From: JBGAJN01 sp044224905
Lineage (GTDB): Bacteria > Verrucomicrobiota > Verrucomicrobiia > Limisphaerales > JBGAJN01
Reading direction: 5' to 3'
Assembly: GCA_044224905.1 (NCBI GenBank)
Contig: JBGAJN010000001.1
Span: forward strand, 1,860,001 to 1,924,000
Length of the DNA: 64,000 nt
Every line of letters starts with the position of its first letter. Positions within the stretch are counted from its first letter, which is position 1. Shown one piece after another: positions 51,843-59,240 of the stretch. Both the position numbers and the translations under genes were made by a program. The notes under the pieces are model-generated. The model was not told the DNA's origin. It saw only the letters and a program-made list of their open reading frames with translations, and searched no databases.

Positions 51843-52783
51843 GGGCGTCCCTCCGTGAGCTTCCACAAGAGCGGAATAATGCCGAGGCTCAAATAGAGGA
51901 TCAGCGTCCAGATGCCGGAGAAATGGTTCAGCAATCGTGAGCGCGACGTGACCGGCTTTGCGAGGAATTGCCATGCAAGAATGAGGGCTAAGCCGAGCAG
52001 AACCCCGAGTGTTGTCGCTTCGGTTTCCATCGTTCCGATTTTCGCCGCGGCCGCGACGGCGCACGCAGCGGTGACTAGCAGCGCGGTGAGCCAGACGATC
52101 GTGGCATTGCGATAACCCCAGAGGTGACTGTACGTGCGCACGCCTTCTTCCTCGTCGCCCGGTGCGCGGATTTTGCGGCCAAGTTCAAGAGTCACACCGT
52201 TGAAGAAACTCACCGCAATGAACCAAAACAAACCCGCTGGCGGCGCGGCTTGTGCGCTCTGCCAATCGCACGCGGTCGCGTAAAAGTCAGTCAGCGGAAT
52301 GATCAACATGTGCGTCCAGAGATAGGTGATGGGGCGTTCGCGAATCCATTCGCGCACGAAAAACTCCCGCGTCATCAAGGCGAGATAAGCCCACGTTACG
52401 AGGAGCAACGCGACCAAGCGCGGCGACAGCCACAGCGCGAGGCCGAGTTGGATCACTCCGCCGGTGACGCCGACGATGGCGAGTTCGCGTAGCTTCACTA
52501 GGCCGCGAGGGACGGGGCGGTAAGGGCGATAGCGCGAGTCCTCGTCGAAATCTTTGAACTCATCCGCAATGCGAAGTTGCAGAAACAACAGAAACGCGCT
52601 GGCAAACGCCGTGAACAGTGCAGCCACCGATGGCGCCGTGTCTCCGCCTCGGAGCAGGCAAGAAAAACTAACCGCGCATGAACTGAAGGCCGCGATTAGG
52701 AGTCCGTGGGCGAAAATGGGAAACCGTTCCCGCTGGTAAACGCACCAGCGGTTGGCGGTCAGCGTGGTGGTGAAAGAGTTCAC
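51839..52783 (-). CDS. UbiA-family prenyltransferase
   Basis: A 314-residue integral membrane protein with about eight to nine membrane helices. The first aspartate-rich motif is RIADEFKDFDEDSRYRPYRPVPRGLV (metal-diphosphate binding and the RPVPRG signature); a second acidic loop reads GRKIRAPGDEEEGVRTYSHLWG. The UbiA superfamily transfers isoprenyl or similar groups from a diphosphate to an aromatic, glyceryl or other acceptor. Start is a GTG with weak upstream signals; the gene is separated from the MFS gene by 143 bp, a possible second promoter. It overlaps the dikinase gene downstream by 4 nt, so they are translationally coupled. The acceptor may be made by cluster enzymes; this is unknown. 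Confidence 0.85.
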   Translation of the reverse strand: MNSFTTTLTANRWCVYQRERFPIFAHGLLIAAFSSCAVSFSCLLRGGDTAPSVAALFTAFASAFLLFLQLRIADEFKDFDEDSRYRPYRPVPRGLVKLRELAIVGVTGGVIQLGLALWLSPRLVALLLVTWAYLALMTREFFVREWIRERPITYLWTHMLIIPLTDFYATACDWQSAQAAPPAGLFWFIAVSFFNGVTLELGRKIRAPGDEEEGVRTYSHLWGYRNATIVWLTALLVTAACAVAAAAKIGTMETEATTLGVLLGLALILAWQFLAKPVTSRSRLLNHFSGIWTLILYLSLGIIPLLWKLTEGRP

Positions 52784-52926
52784 GGGAAAGCGATACAGCT
52801 ACCGCAGGGTTGCCCCTCCAGGGTAACAACTTTTCCCGATGCGTGAGCAGCTTGATTCACGTTCGGACATTACTTGGCCTTTAACCGTGGCCGTAGTCGA
52901 TAAAACTTTTCTGAGCATCAGATAAA

Positions 52927-54516
52927 TCAATGGTCGCGCACGTCCGGTATGGGAATAACGCCGGCCGGTTTTCGACCCTCGAGCATTCGTGCAGCCGCAA
53001 GCGCTGCCAGTCCGCTGAGGGCCGCTGCGATTATGGAAATGATTCGGAAGGAGTCGACGAATGCTTCACGGATGGTGAGCTTCACGGCTGCAGAGGTCTC
53101 GGGACTTAGGCCGGGCGGCACCTGCGCCTCGGCGAGTTTAGAGGATTCCTGTTGCAATTGGGCGGTCGTCTCAGTGGACAGATTTAATGGTTTCGATCGG
53201 ATTTCGAGGGAACGATCAAATGACGCGAGCATCACGGCGCCCATCACCGTAATGGCCAGCACTCCGGCGAGTCGCGATAGACTGCTGTTGATTCCGGACG
53301 CGAGGCCGAGTTTCTCCGACGACATTGAATCCATCACGGTAGTGCTGAGCGGTGCGGCCGTGAGACCAAGTCCGGCACCGACCAGCAACAGCCCAGGCAG
53401 AAAACAGAACCAGAATTCCTTGGGCCCGCCGGTGATGCCGGGTATTGCAAATGAAAGAAATCCGAGTCCCGCAATCGCCGGACCCATCGTTAAAGGTAAG
53501 CGTGGACCGCGTCGATCCACGAGGCGACCGGCCCATTGCGACAGTAGAATAAGCAGTGCCATCAACGGCAGCTGCGTCACGCCGGCGAACGCGGGGTCGT
53601 AGCCTTGAACTTGAATCAAATTCAGCGGCATGAAAAAAAGCATGCCGTGAAACGCCATGTAGAACAGCAGGCTTAACACGCTCGCGCCGGTCAACGTTCG
53701 CGATTTGAAAACGTCCAGCGGAAGAAGTGGTTGCTTCGATCGGCGTTGAATCACCACGAACCAGACGAGCGATATGACGCCGACCAGAAGTGCTGCGACG
53801 ACGCCGCGATGGCTCAGTCCGAATTTCGACCATTGAATCAGCCCGTGGTTGAGTGCCGCGAGGCCGGTCACGACGGCGAGCGCGCCCCACCAATCCACGC
53901 GCTTGAGGCGGTCAGCTTTTTGGCCGGCGGGGACTTTTGCGAGCAGGACGGCGAGGGCGATCCCGGCGAGGGGCAAGTTGATGAAGAAGACCCAGCGCCA
54001 TAATCCGGCCCGGGCAAGGAGCCCGCCTACGACGGGTCCGATGGCCGAGGCCAGCACGCTGAAGGCGGACCATGTGCCGATCGCTTTGCCGCGCTGCTCG
54101 GGTCCGAAAAAAGTGGAGAGCATCGCAAGTGATCCCGGAATCATGAGCGCGCCGCCGATTCCTTGAACAACTCGCGCGGTGATCAACGCAATCACTGAGG
54201 GCGCGAGTCCGCATGCGGCGGAGGCCGTGGCGAATATGACGATGCCCAGCATGAACATGCGCTTGCGACCGAAGCAGTCGCCCAAACCGCCGCCGAGGAG
54301 TAGCAGCGCAGCGAGGGGCAGGGAGAATCCGTTGATGACCCAAAGCATGTCGGCGCCAGTCGCATCCAGGTCGGCTTGCAGGCTCGGCATCACTACGCTC
54401 AGTGCAGTGCCGTCGATGAAAGCCATGCTGGAGGCGAGAATGGAACTCACCAACACCCAGCGCGCGGTGGAGTGGGGGATCATTTCGGGAGTTGGAGTTT
54501 CGGCGGAGTCAGTCAT
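52927..54516 (-). CDS. MFS exporter, DHA2 (14-TM) family
   Basis: A 529-residue transporter of the EmrB/QacA type, with about 14 membrane helices. Motif A is GDCFGRKRMFMLG; motif C lies in FSVLASAIGPVVGGLLAR; a first helix carries IDGTALSVVMPSL, as in drug:H+ antiporters. The gene follows the P450 by five bases and so belongs to its operon. It is the obvious candidate to export the cluster product or give self-resistance; this is inferred from position. Downstream, 143 bp separate it from the UbiA gene. Confidence 0.88.
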   Translation of the reverse strand: MTDSAETPTPEMIPHSTARWVLVSSILASSMAFIDGTALSVVMPSLQADLDATGADMLWVINGFSLPLAALLLLGGGLGDCFGRKRMFMLGIVIFATASAACGLAPSVIALITARVVQGIGGALMIPGSLAMLSTFFGPEQRGKAIGTWSAFSVLASAIGPVVGGLLARAGLWRWVFFINLPLAGIALAVLLAKVPAGQKADRLKRVDWWGALAVVTGLAALNHGLIQWSKFGLSHRGVVAALLVGVISLVWFVVIQRRSKQPLLPLDVFKSRTLTGASVLSLLFYMAFHGMLFFMPLNLIQVQGYDPAFAGVTQLPLMALLILLSQWAGRLVDRRGPRLPLTMGPAIAGLGFLSFAIPGITGGPKEFWFCFLPGLLLVGAGLGLTAAPLSTTVMDSMSSEKLGLASGINSSLSRLAGVLAITVMGAVMLASFDRSLEIRSKPLNLSTETTAQLQQESSKLAEAQVPPGLSPETSAAVKLTIREAFVDSFRIISIIAAALSGLAALAAARMLEGRKPAGVIPIPDVRDH

Positions 54517-54521
54517 GGAGA

Positions 54522-55874
54522 TTATCTATCGGTGAGCGTCATTCGCATGCCGTGGCGTGCACGGAGCGTGATCCCCGGCAAAGGCTCCACTGGATGGCCG
54601 GGCACGAGGCGCAGTTGGAATGACTGCACTACCATCGCAGTGATCAGCTGCGCTTCGAGCATGGCGAACTCGCTGCCAATGCAGAACCGCGGTCCGGCTC
54701 CGAAAGGAATGTAGGCATCGGGCGTGGATGCTGCGAAACGCTGTGGATCAAATTTTTCGGGCGCGTTCCAGAACTCCGAATGCCGATGCAACGCGTAAGG
54801 AGCGATAACCACGGCGGATCCGGCGGGGAGATGAAATCCGTCCACGCTGTCGTCCGCAATTACACGGCGCTCAATAATCCAGATCGGCGGATACAATCGC
54901 ATCGCTTCCTTGATGACCATCTTGGTGAATATGAGTCGCGGTAGATCGGCCAGCGTCGGAATGCGCCCGCCGAGAACGCTGGCGACTTCTTTCTGAAGTT
55001 GCGCCTCTGCTTCCGGGTTCTGCGAGAGTAGGTAGAACGTCCACGTCAGCGCGTTCGCTGTGGTCTCGTGACCAGCGAGCAGAAATGTGATCGTCTCGTT
55101 TCGCAGTTGTTCATTGCTGAAGCCGACGCCCGTTTCGGGATCGCGCACGCGGAGCAGCATCGAGAGTAAATCGTGGTCCGCTGCGCCCGTGTCTTGCGCG
55201 CGACGATGCTGGTCGATGATTCGGTAAACCACACCGTCGATGTCGCGCAACGCCGCGCGGAAACGACGATTCTCCAGTGTGGGCAACCAACCGGGCCAAT
55301 TAACAATGCGACCCAGTCGGCCGAACGTTTGCGGCAGGATGACTTGCATGGCGCGTTCGATGGTTTCCCCATCGGTGCCCACATCCGCACTGAACAAGGT
55401 TCGGCCCACGATCGTATAGGTCAGTCGCATCATTTCGGACGCGATGTCTAATGATTCGTCGCGCGCTGCTCGGTTGCGCCAACTCTTCAGCATCGTCGTT
55501 GTCGCCGCGGTCATTTGGTCGGCGAAGCTTGCGATGTTCTGGTGATGAAAGGCTGGCTGCAAGAGGCGGCGCTGTCGTTGCCAGAATTCACCGTTGGCGG
55601 TGAGCAAGCTGTCCCCGGTGACCGCTCTTATGAAGTGCGCGCTGCGTGTGTGTTTGTCGAAGTTGCGCGCGTTCTTTCGGAGGACGTGCTCGACATGATC
55701 GGGGTGGTTCAACAGATGAATCACTTGCGGGCCGAGTCGGAAACGTACGACGTCTCCGAACTTCCGGGTCGATTCGCTCATCAAACCGAGCACGTCGCGA
55801 CGGAACTCCGGAATGTGGCCAAGTAGCCAATTCCCTTGCGGACCGGGTGCGATGAGTTTTCCTCCAGCGCTCAT
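54522..55874 (-). CDS. Cytochrome P450
   Basis: A 450-residue soluble-type P450 without a membrane anchor. Motifs: I-helix AGHETTANALTW, K-helix KEAMRLYPP (ExxR), and haem-binding FGAGPRFCIGSEFAMLEA with proximal Cys398. Redox partners are not encoded in the window. The protein resembles CYP102/CYP4-like bacterial P450s that oxidise fatty chains, but this resemblance is only by motif. It begins one base after the sulfotransferase stop and ends five bases before the MFS start. A likely role is hydroxylating the lipid-like intermediate, creating a site for sulfation; that is inference. Confidence 0.9.
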   Translation of the reverse strand: MSAGGKLIAPGPQGNWLLGHIPEFRRDVLGLMSESTRKFGDVVRFRLGPQVIHLLNHPDHVEHVLRKNARNFDKHTRSAHFIRAVTGDSLLTANGEFWQRQRRLLQPAFHHQNIASFADQMTAATTTMLKSWRNRAARDESLDIASEMMRLTYTIVGRTLFSADVGTDGETIERAMQVILPQTFGRLGRIVNWPGWLPTLENRRFRAALRDIDGVVYRIIDQHRRAQDTGAADHDLLSMLLRVRDPETGVGFSNEQLRNETITFLLAGHETTANALTWTFYLLSQNPEAEAQLQKEVASVLGGRIPTLADLPRLIFTKMVIKEAMRLYPPIWIIERRVIADDSVDGFHLPAGSAVVIAPYALHRHSEFWNAPEKFDPQRFAASTPDAYIPFGAGPRFCIGSEFAMLEAQLITAMVVQSFQLRLVPGHPVEPLPGITLRARHGMRMTLTDR

Positions 55875-55875
55875 C

Positions 55876-57009
55876 TTAAGTTGGGTAATGCCACTCGTCG
55901 AAACTGCGTCGCCATTCTTTCGAGATTCGGTCGCGCCACTCGGGCGCGAGTTCGCCGAACTCGTTTTTTTGATAGCCCTGAAGTGAATCTACGTAGCGTT
56001 GTAGCTTCGGCCGGAAGGCTCCGAAGCCCGGGAGATTCAGATTCTCATATAGTTTTTCCATTTCACCCACGGGATCGCGTTCGAGTTGTTCAAAGGCAAT
56101 TTCGTGGAAGTGCCCTTTGGGAATCAATCTCCGCTCCTCGAAAAATGCGTCGTAGAGCACGTTGTAGCGTTTGACGATGCGGTCATCGATTTCGGCGACG
56201 TCAGGCTTCTGTAGATAGGTGTGCCACATGGCGGTGTCGAAATAATGGCGAAACGACTGGAAGACGGTATAGGGGTTGCGATGAATGTGCACGAACCTGG
56301 CGTCTGGAAACATTTCCAGCAACAATCGGATTCGCGCCGTGTGCGGCGGCGACTTCAGTACCAGAGGTCGCTGATATTTGAAGGTCAGCTTTTTGAGGAA
56401 CCACAGCAGCGATGCTTTCCACGCGTCGACTTCATCGCGCGGAACGTCGCGGAAAGTGAGATAGCGCGCGTAGTGTTCCTCCCGGCGCGCGAAGCTGATG
56501 CCGAGATAAAGCGAGCGCAAGCTCATCAGGCATGGTGCGAACTCCTCCTCCTGAGGCGACTGAAAGCTCAGGGCCACATTGTCCATCGGTCGCTTCGACG
56601 GTACCAGCCAGGCAAATCGGCGTGAATTCACCTCTTCGGTGGAAAGAAACGTGTGCGGGTTGACGACTTGGTAGGTGTTGGCGAAGGCAAATTGATCGTC
56701 GTCTTGCGCGAGCAAATTGTGGAGGTGGGTCGTGCCCGTTCGCCAGTGTCCGATCACGAATAACGGCGGAGCCACTTTGGTTTTCGCAACCGCATTATCG
56801 AACATCCGAGCTTCTTTCCGGCGGTAGAACGAATTCATCAGACTCGCCAGCGTGATGAACGTCGCGCGATGCCAGTATGCTGGATCGATAGCGAAGTGAT
56901 TCTCCCGCAATAGCCGCAGCCAATCGCCGGCAGTAATTCCAGCCAGGTAATTGTGTCCAACACTCCAGCGATGTTTCAGCCGCGTAGAATTGTGCCCCTT
57001 TCGCTTCAT
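55876..57009 (-). CDS. PAPS-dependent sulfotransferase
   Basis: A 377-residue enzyme of the Sulfotransfer_3 type. The 5'-phosphosulfate loop is VIGHWRTGTTHLHNLL near residue 85, and the 3'-phosphate-binding segment is FPDARFVHIHRNPYTVFQSF near 235; FLKKLTFKYQRPLVLKSPPH and the C-terminal WRDRISKEWRRSFDEW also fit this family. It moves sulfate from PAPS to a hydroxyl or amine. It is the first gene of the minus-strand cluster, one base ahead of the P450, and the region upstream (57010-57741) should carry the promoter. The acceptor is likely the cluster product. Assignment by motifs and length. Confidence 0.85.
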   Translation of the reverse strand: MKRKGHNSTRLKHRWSVGHNYLAGITAGDWLRLLRENHFAIDPAYWHRATFITLASLMNSFYRRKEARMFDNAVAKTKVAPPLFVIGHWRTGTTHLHNLLAQDDDQFAFANTYQVVNPHTFLSTEEVNSRRFAWLVPSKRPMDNVALSFQSPQEEEFAPCLMSLRSLYLGISFARREEHYARYLTFRDVPRDEVDAWKASLLWFLKKLTFKYQRPLVLKSPPHTARIRLLLEMFPDARFVHIHRNPYTVFQSFRHYFDTAMWHTYLQKPDVAEIDDRIVKRYNVLYDAFFEERRLIPKGHFHEIAFEQLERDPVGEMEKLYENLNLPGFGAFRPKLQRYVDSLQGYQKNEFGELAPEWRDRISKEWRRSFDEWHYPT

Positions 57010-57155
57010 GTCTGATCGTTAATCGTGGTGCGAAAAAGTTTTCAAAAAAGGTGTTCGAATAATAGCCAGCTCCGCTCGAGTTCGGTTTGCTGATGCGAGT
57101 TTGTTCGAAACATCAGGATGACTCTCCTTAAGTCAGCGGTACACGACAAGAGAAT

Positions 57156-57180
57156 TGGAGGCGAGGGGCGGAATTGAACC
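57156..57180 (-). other. tRNA-Cys 3' end fragment, candidate att site
   Basis: On the minus strand these 25 nt read GGTTCAATTCCGCC then CCTCGCCTCCA: the T-loop TTCAATT, 3' half of the T-stem, a 7-nt acceptor strand CCTCGCC, discriminator T and CCA. The U73 and the GGCGAGG partner it implies point to tRNA-Cys. The expected T-stem partner GGCGG is broken after two bases, and no D-arm or anticodon precedes it, so it is a fragment, as left by integration into a tRNA 3' end. Confidence 0.6.
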
Positions 57181-57186
57181 AAAATC

Positions 57187-57360
57187 AGCGGCTTTATGGA
57201 TCGATTTTACTCAGCTCCTTCAACTGCTCAACTAGTACCTATCACTCCTTGGCAGTGCTCGTCAGCGCTCCGTAATTGACCATTTTGTTAGCCATCCGCA
57301 GTGAGCAATCGCGCACCATGACGCTTGAGGTCGTGAGGCCGGAGTTCGGCAGGGTTTTCG
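57187..57360 (-). pseudogene. Possible decayed tyrosine-recombinase remnant
   Basis: On the minus strand one frame (57359 to 57287) reads LRPHDLKRHGARLLTADG before a stop, resembling the box II region of tyrosine recombinases (PHDLRRTxARLL) with the HxxR arginine changed to Lys. Another frame close to the tRNA fragment reads VEQLKELSKIDP and stops. The reading frames are broken and short. This is weak evidence, strengthened only by the tRNA fragment immediately next to it. Confidence 0.3.
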
Positions 57361-57741
57361 TCCTTCGTCTTAAACTAGAGTGTCATAGTTGTCGCCACGT
57401 ACCGTGTGGGTGCGGCCCCTAGATCCGGTTTTCATGTCCTGCGCTTCTCCGCGCGCGCATCGTCTCGATTGGGCACTGCGAGGTGGCTCGGATACTTTAT
57501 CGCGCAACCATGCAAGGTGGAATTTTTCAACGCCGGCTCGATGTGTTTTTACCAATTGGCCCCGCGGTTCTTTGTTCACGGAATCCTCAGACCGTGATGG
57601 AGCAGTGACGTTTTGGTCGCCGTCGTTTTTTAGATCAAAATGTTGATGGCCACAGGAGTGTCGTCACTTTGTCGTGGCCGGAACGGTACATATCCCGAGG
57701 TCAAAGATTTACTGTTAGATTCTCGGCCTTCGCGACAATAG

Positions 57742-58293
57742 ATGGAGATGCCTGACGATTTTGACCGGCCCGCCCATCCTGCCGACGCCCATGACGAGGC
57801 ATTTTTGCAGGTGCTGGCGCATCGCTCGATGCTCAAGGCCTACCTGCTCGCCATCGTGCATGACCCGCATTTCGCGGAGGATGCGCTCTCGGACACCACG
57901 CTTGCCATCGTGCGCTCATGGGAGAAGTTTGACCGGCGTTTGCCGTTTGCGCCGTGGGCCCGGGGCATCGCGCGCCGCGTGGCGCTGGCCAACCTCCGCA
58001 AGGCGCAGCGGCCCGTGGTGGAACTCGACGAGGACGTGATGGAGTTGCTCGGCGCGGAGTTCGACGCGTTCGGCGATGAAAACGCCAGCGAGGAATCGCG
58101 TCGCCGCCTGAACCATTGCATCGAACAACTTCCCGAGCGCAGCCGTGAACTGGTCCGTCTCCGCTATTTCGACGCCACACCTTACGAGGAAATAGCGCGC
58201 CGCACCGGACGCTCGGTCGCCGCGCTTTACATGGCCTTCACCCGCATCCACGACGCGCTCGCGAAGTGTGTCAAATCCGCTGCCAGCCTATGA
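57742..58293 (+). CDS. ECF sigma-70 factor, Rhodopirellula/Verrucomicrobium type
   Basis: A 183-residue extracytoplasmic-function sigma factor. Region 2 lies at ~15-90 (DEAFLQVLAHRSMLKAYLLAIVHDPHFAEDALSDTTLAIVRSWEKFD, APWARGIARRVALANLRK) and region 4 at ~120-178 (CIEQLPERSRELVRLRYFDATPYEEIARRTGRSVAALYMAFTRIHDAL). It fits the sigma family found in Rhodopirellula and Verrucomicrobium (TIGR02989-like). It overlaps the anti-sigma-like gene as ATGA, and is probably held inactive by it until a surface signal arrives. It likely drives its own operon and perhaps other secreted polysaccharide-degrading genes. Confidence 0.88.
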   Translation: MEMPDDFDRPAHPADAHDEAFLQVLAHRSMLKAYLLAIVHDPHFAEDALSDTTLAIVRSWEKFDRRLPFAPWARGIARRVALANLRKAQRPVVELDEDVMELLGAEFDAFGDENASEESRRRLNHCIEQLPERSRELVRLRYFDATPYEEIARRTGRSVAALYMAFTRIHDALAKCVKSAASL

Positions 58294-59240
58294 ACACTCC
58301 ATCGTCTCCCGAGGAACTCCGCACGTTGATGCTGCGCCAGCTCGAAGGTCACGCGACGCCTGACGAGGCGCGCGCGTTGAGCGCGGCGCTGCGCGAATCG
58401 CCCGCGGCGCGACGTGAATACGTCGCGCTGGCGCGGCGGCACGCGCAGCTTTTCGAACTCGCCGAGGAACGTAAGATCGTTGTGCTCGATCACGCCGCCG
58501 CCTTCACGCCGCAACGTAGCGGCTGGTTCGGCGGCACGGGTGTGCGCATGGCGGCGATGCTCGTCGCTGGGCTGCTGCTCGGCGCGGTGATGGCGGGCGT
58601 GGTGTTCGCTTACACTGTCCCTGCGCGGCAGGAACCGAAGGTCGTTCCGGTGCTCGTGGCGGACGCGGGCTTCGAAGCTGGCTCGCCGATTCCGAGTGCC
58701 AGCGTGCCGCAGCTTACTGGCCAATGGTCAGGCGATCCTTGCGCGATTGTGGAGGCGCAAGGCCGGGTTCATCCCCGCGAAGGTCGCCATATGCTGAAAT
58801 TCCTCGCCGCATCGACCACTGGTGATTTCGCCGGCAGTAAGAACATGGCTTCGGACCTGTGGCAGGTCATCGCGCTGCCGGGCAGTGGAGCGCGCACGGT
58901 TAGGATTCGGGCGTGGTTCAACGCCGACACCGATAAGCAGGCCCGCTTTCACATCGCCGCCGTGGCAGGCGATGACGCTAGCGCCAATGCGAAGGAACTC
59001 TGGGAGCAACGCTACAGCGAGGGTGGTTCCCTGGCTTTTGCCCGCTCGATGACGTTTGTGGATCACGATCCTGCGACCTGGGAGGCCGGTGAGCTCACGT
59101 TGCAAGTGCCACCGCAGGCGCGGATGCTTGTCATCGGTATCGCTGCGTATCGCTTGCCGGTGGTTCCGGCCAATGAGTGGTTTCCGGCGCAGTTCGTGGA
59201 CGATGTGAGCGTGAGCGTCACCGAGGAGGTTCTGCCGTGA
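58290..59240 (+). CDS. Anti-sigma-factor-like transmembrane protein
   Basis: A 316-residue protein. A cytoplasmic N-terminus (~1-75; SSPEELRTLMLRQLEGHATPDEARALSAALRESPAARREYVALARRHAQLFELAEE) resembles the short sigma-binding helical region of FecR/anti-sigma proteins. One membrane segment (~92-112; RMAAMLVAGLLLGAVMAGVVFAYTV) follows, and then an extracytoplasmic beta-rich domain of ~200 residues (ending FPAQFVDDVSVSVTEEVLP) similar in style to carbohydrate-binding or LamG-like modules. The ATG overlaps the sigma factor stop, and its stop overlaps the giant heparinase-like gene as GTGA. It probably senses or reports on surface polysaccharide and releases the sigma factor. Confidence 0.75.
   Translation: MNTPSSPEELRTLMLRQLEGHATPDEARALSAALRESPAARREYVALARRHAQLFELAEERKIVVLDHAAAFTPQRSGWFGGTGVRMAAMLVAGLLLGAVMAGVVFAYTVPARQEPKVVPVLVADAGFEAGSPIPSASVPQLTGQWSGDPCAIVEAQGRVHPREGRHMLKFLAASTTGDFAGSKNMASDLWQVIALPGSGARTVRIRAWFNADTDKQARFHIAAVAGDDASANAKELWEQRYSEGGSLAFARSMTFVDHDPATWEAGELTLQVPPQARMLVIGIAAYRLPVVPANEWFPAQFVDDVSVSVTEEVLP

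Larger units (their letters stand above)
57010..57741. other. Non-coding boundary region, 732 bp
   Basis: This stretch separates the minus-strand biosynthetic cluster from the plus-strand sigma-factor operon. It must hold both divergent promoters. It contains the tRNA-Cys 3' fragment and the recombinase-like relic described separately. From 57361 to 57741 no protein or RNA was recognised; short open frames there have no conserved features. Confidence 0.5.

Noticed and set aside
52784..52926. Possible promoter or terminator between MFS and UbiA genes
   Set aside because: No convincing -35/-10 pair or hairpin with T-run was found; only the 143-bp gap suggests a possible second promoter.
57370..57646. 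Short frames of 63 to 85 codons on both strands in the boundary region
   Set aside because: They overlap one another, lack ribosome-binding sites and have no recognisable content.
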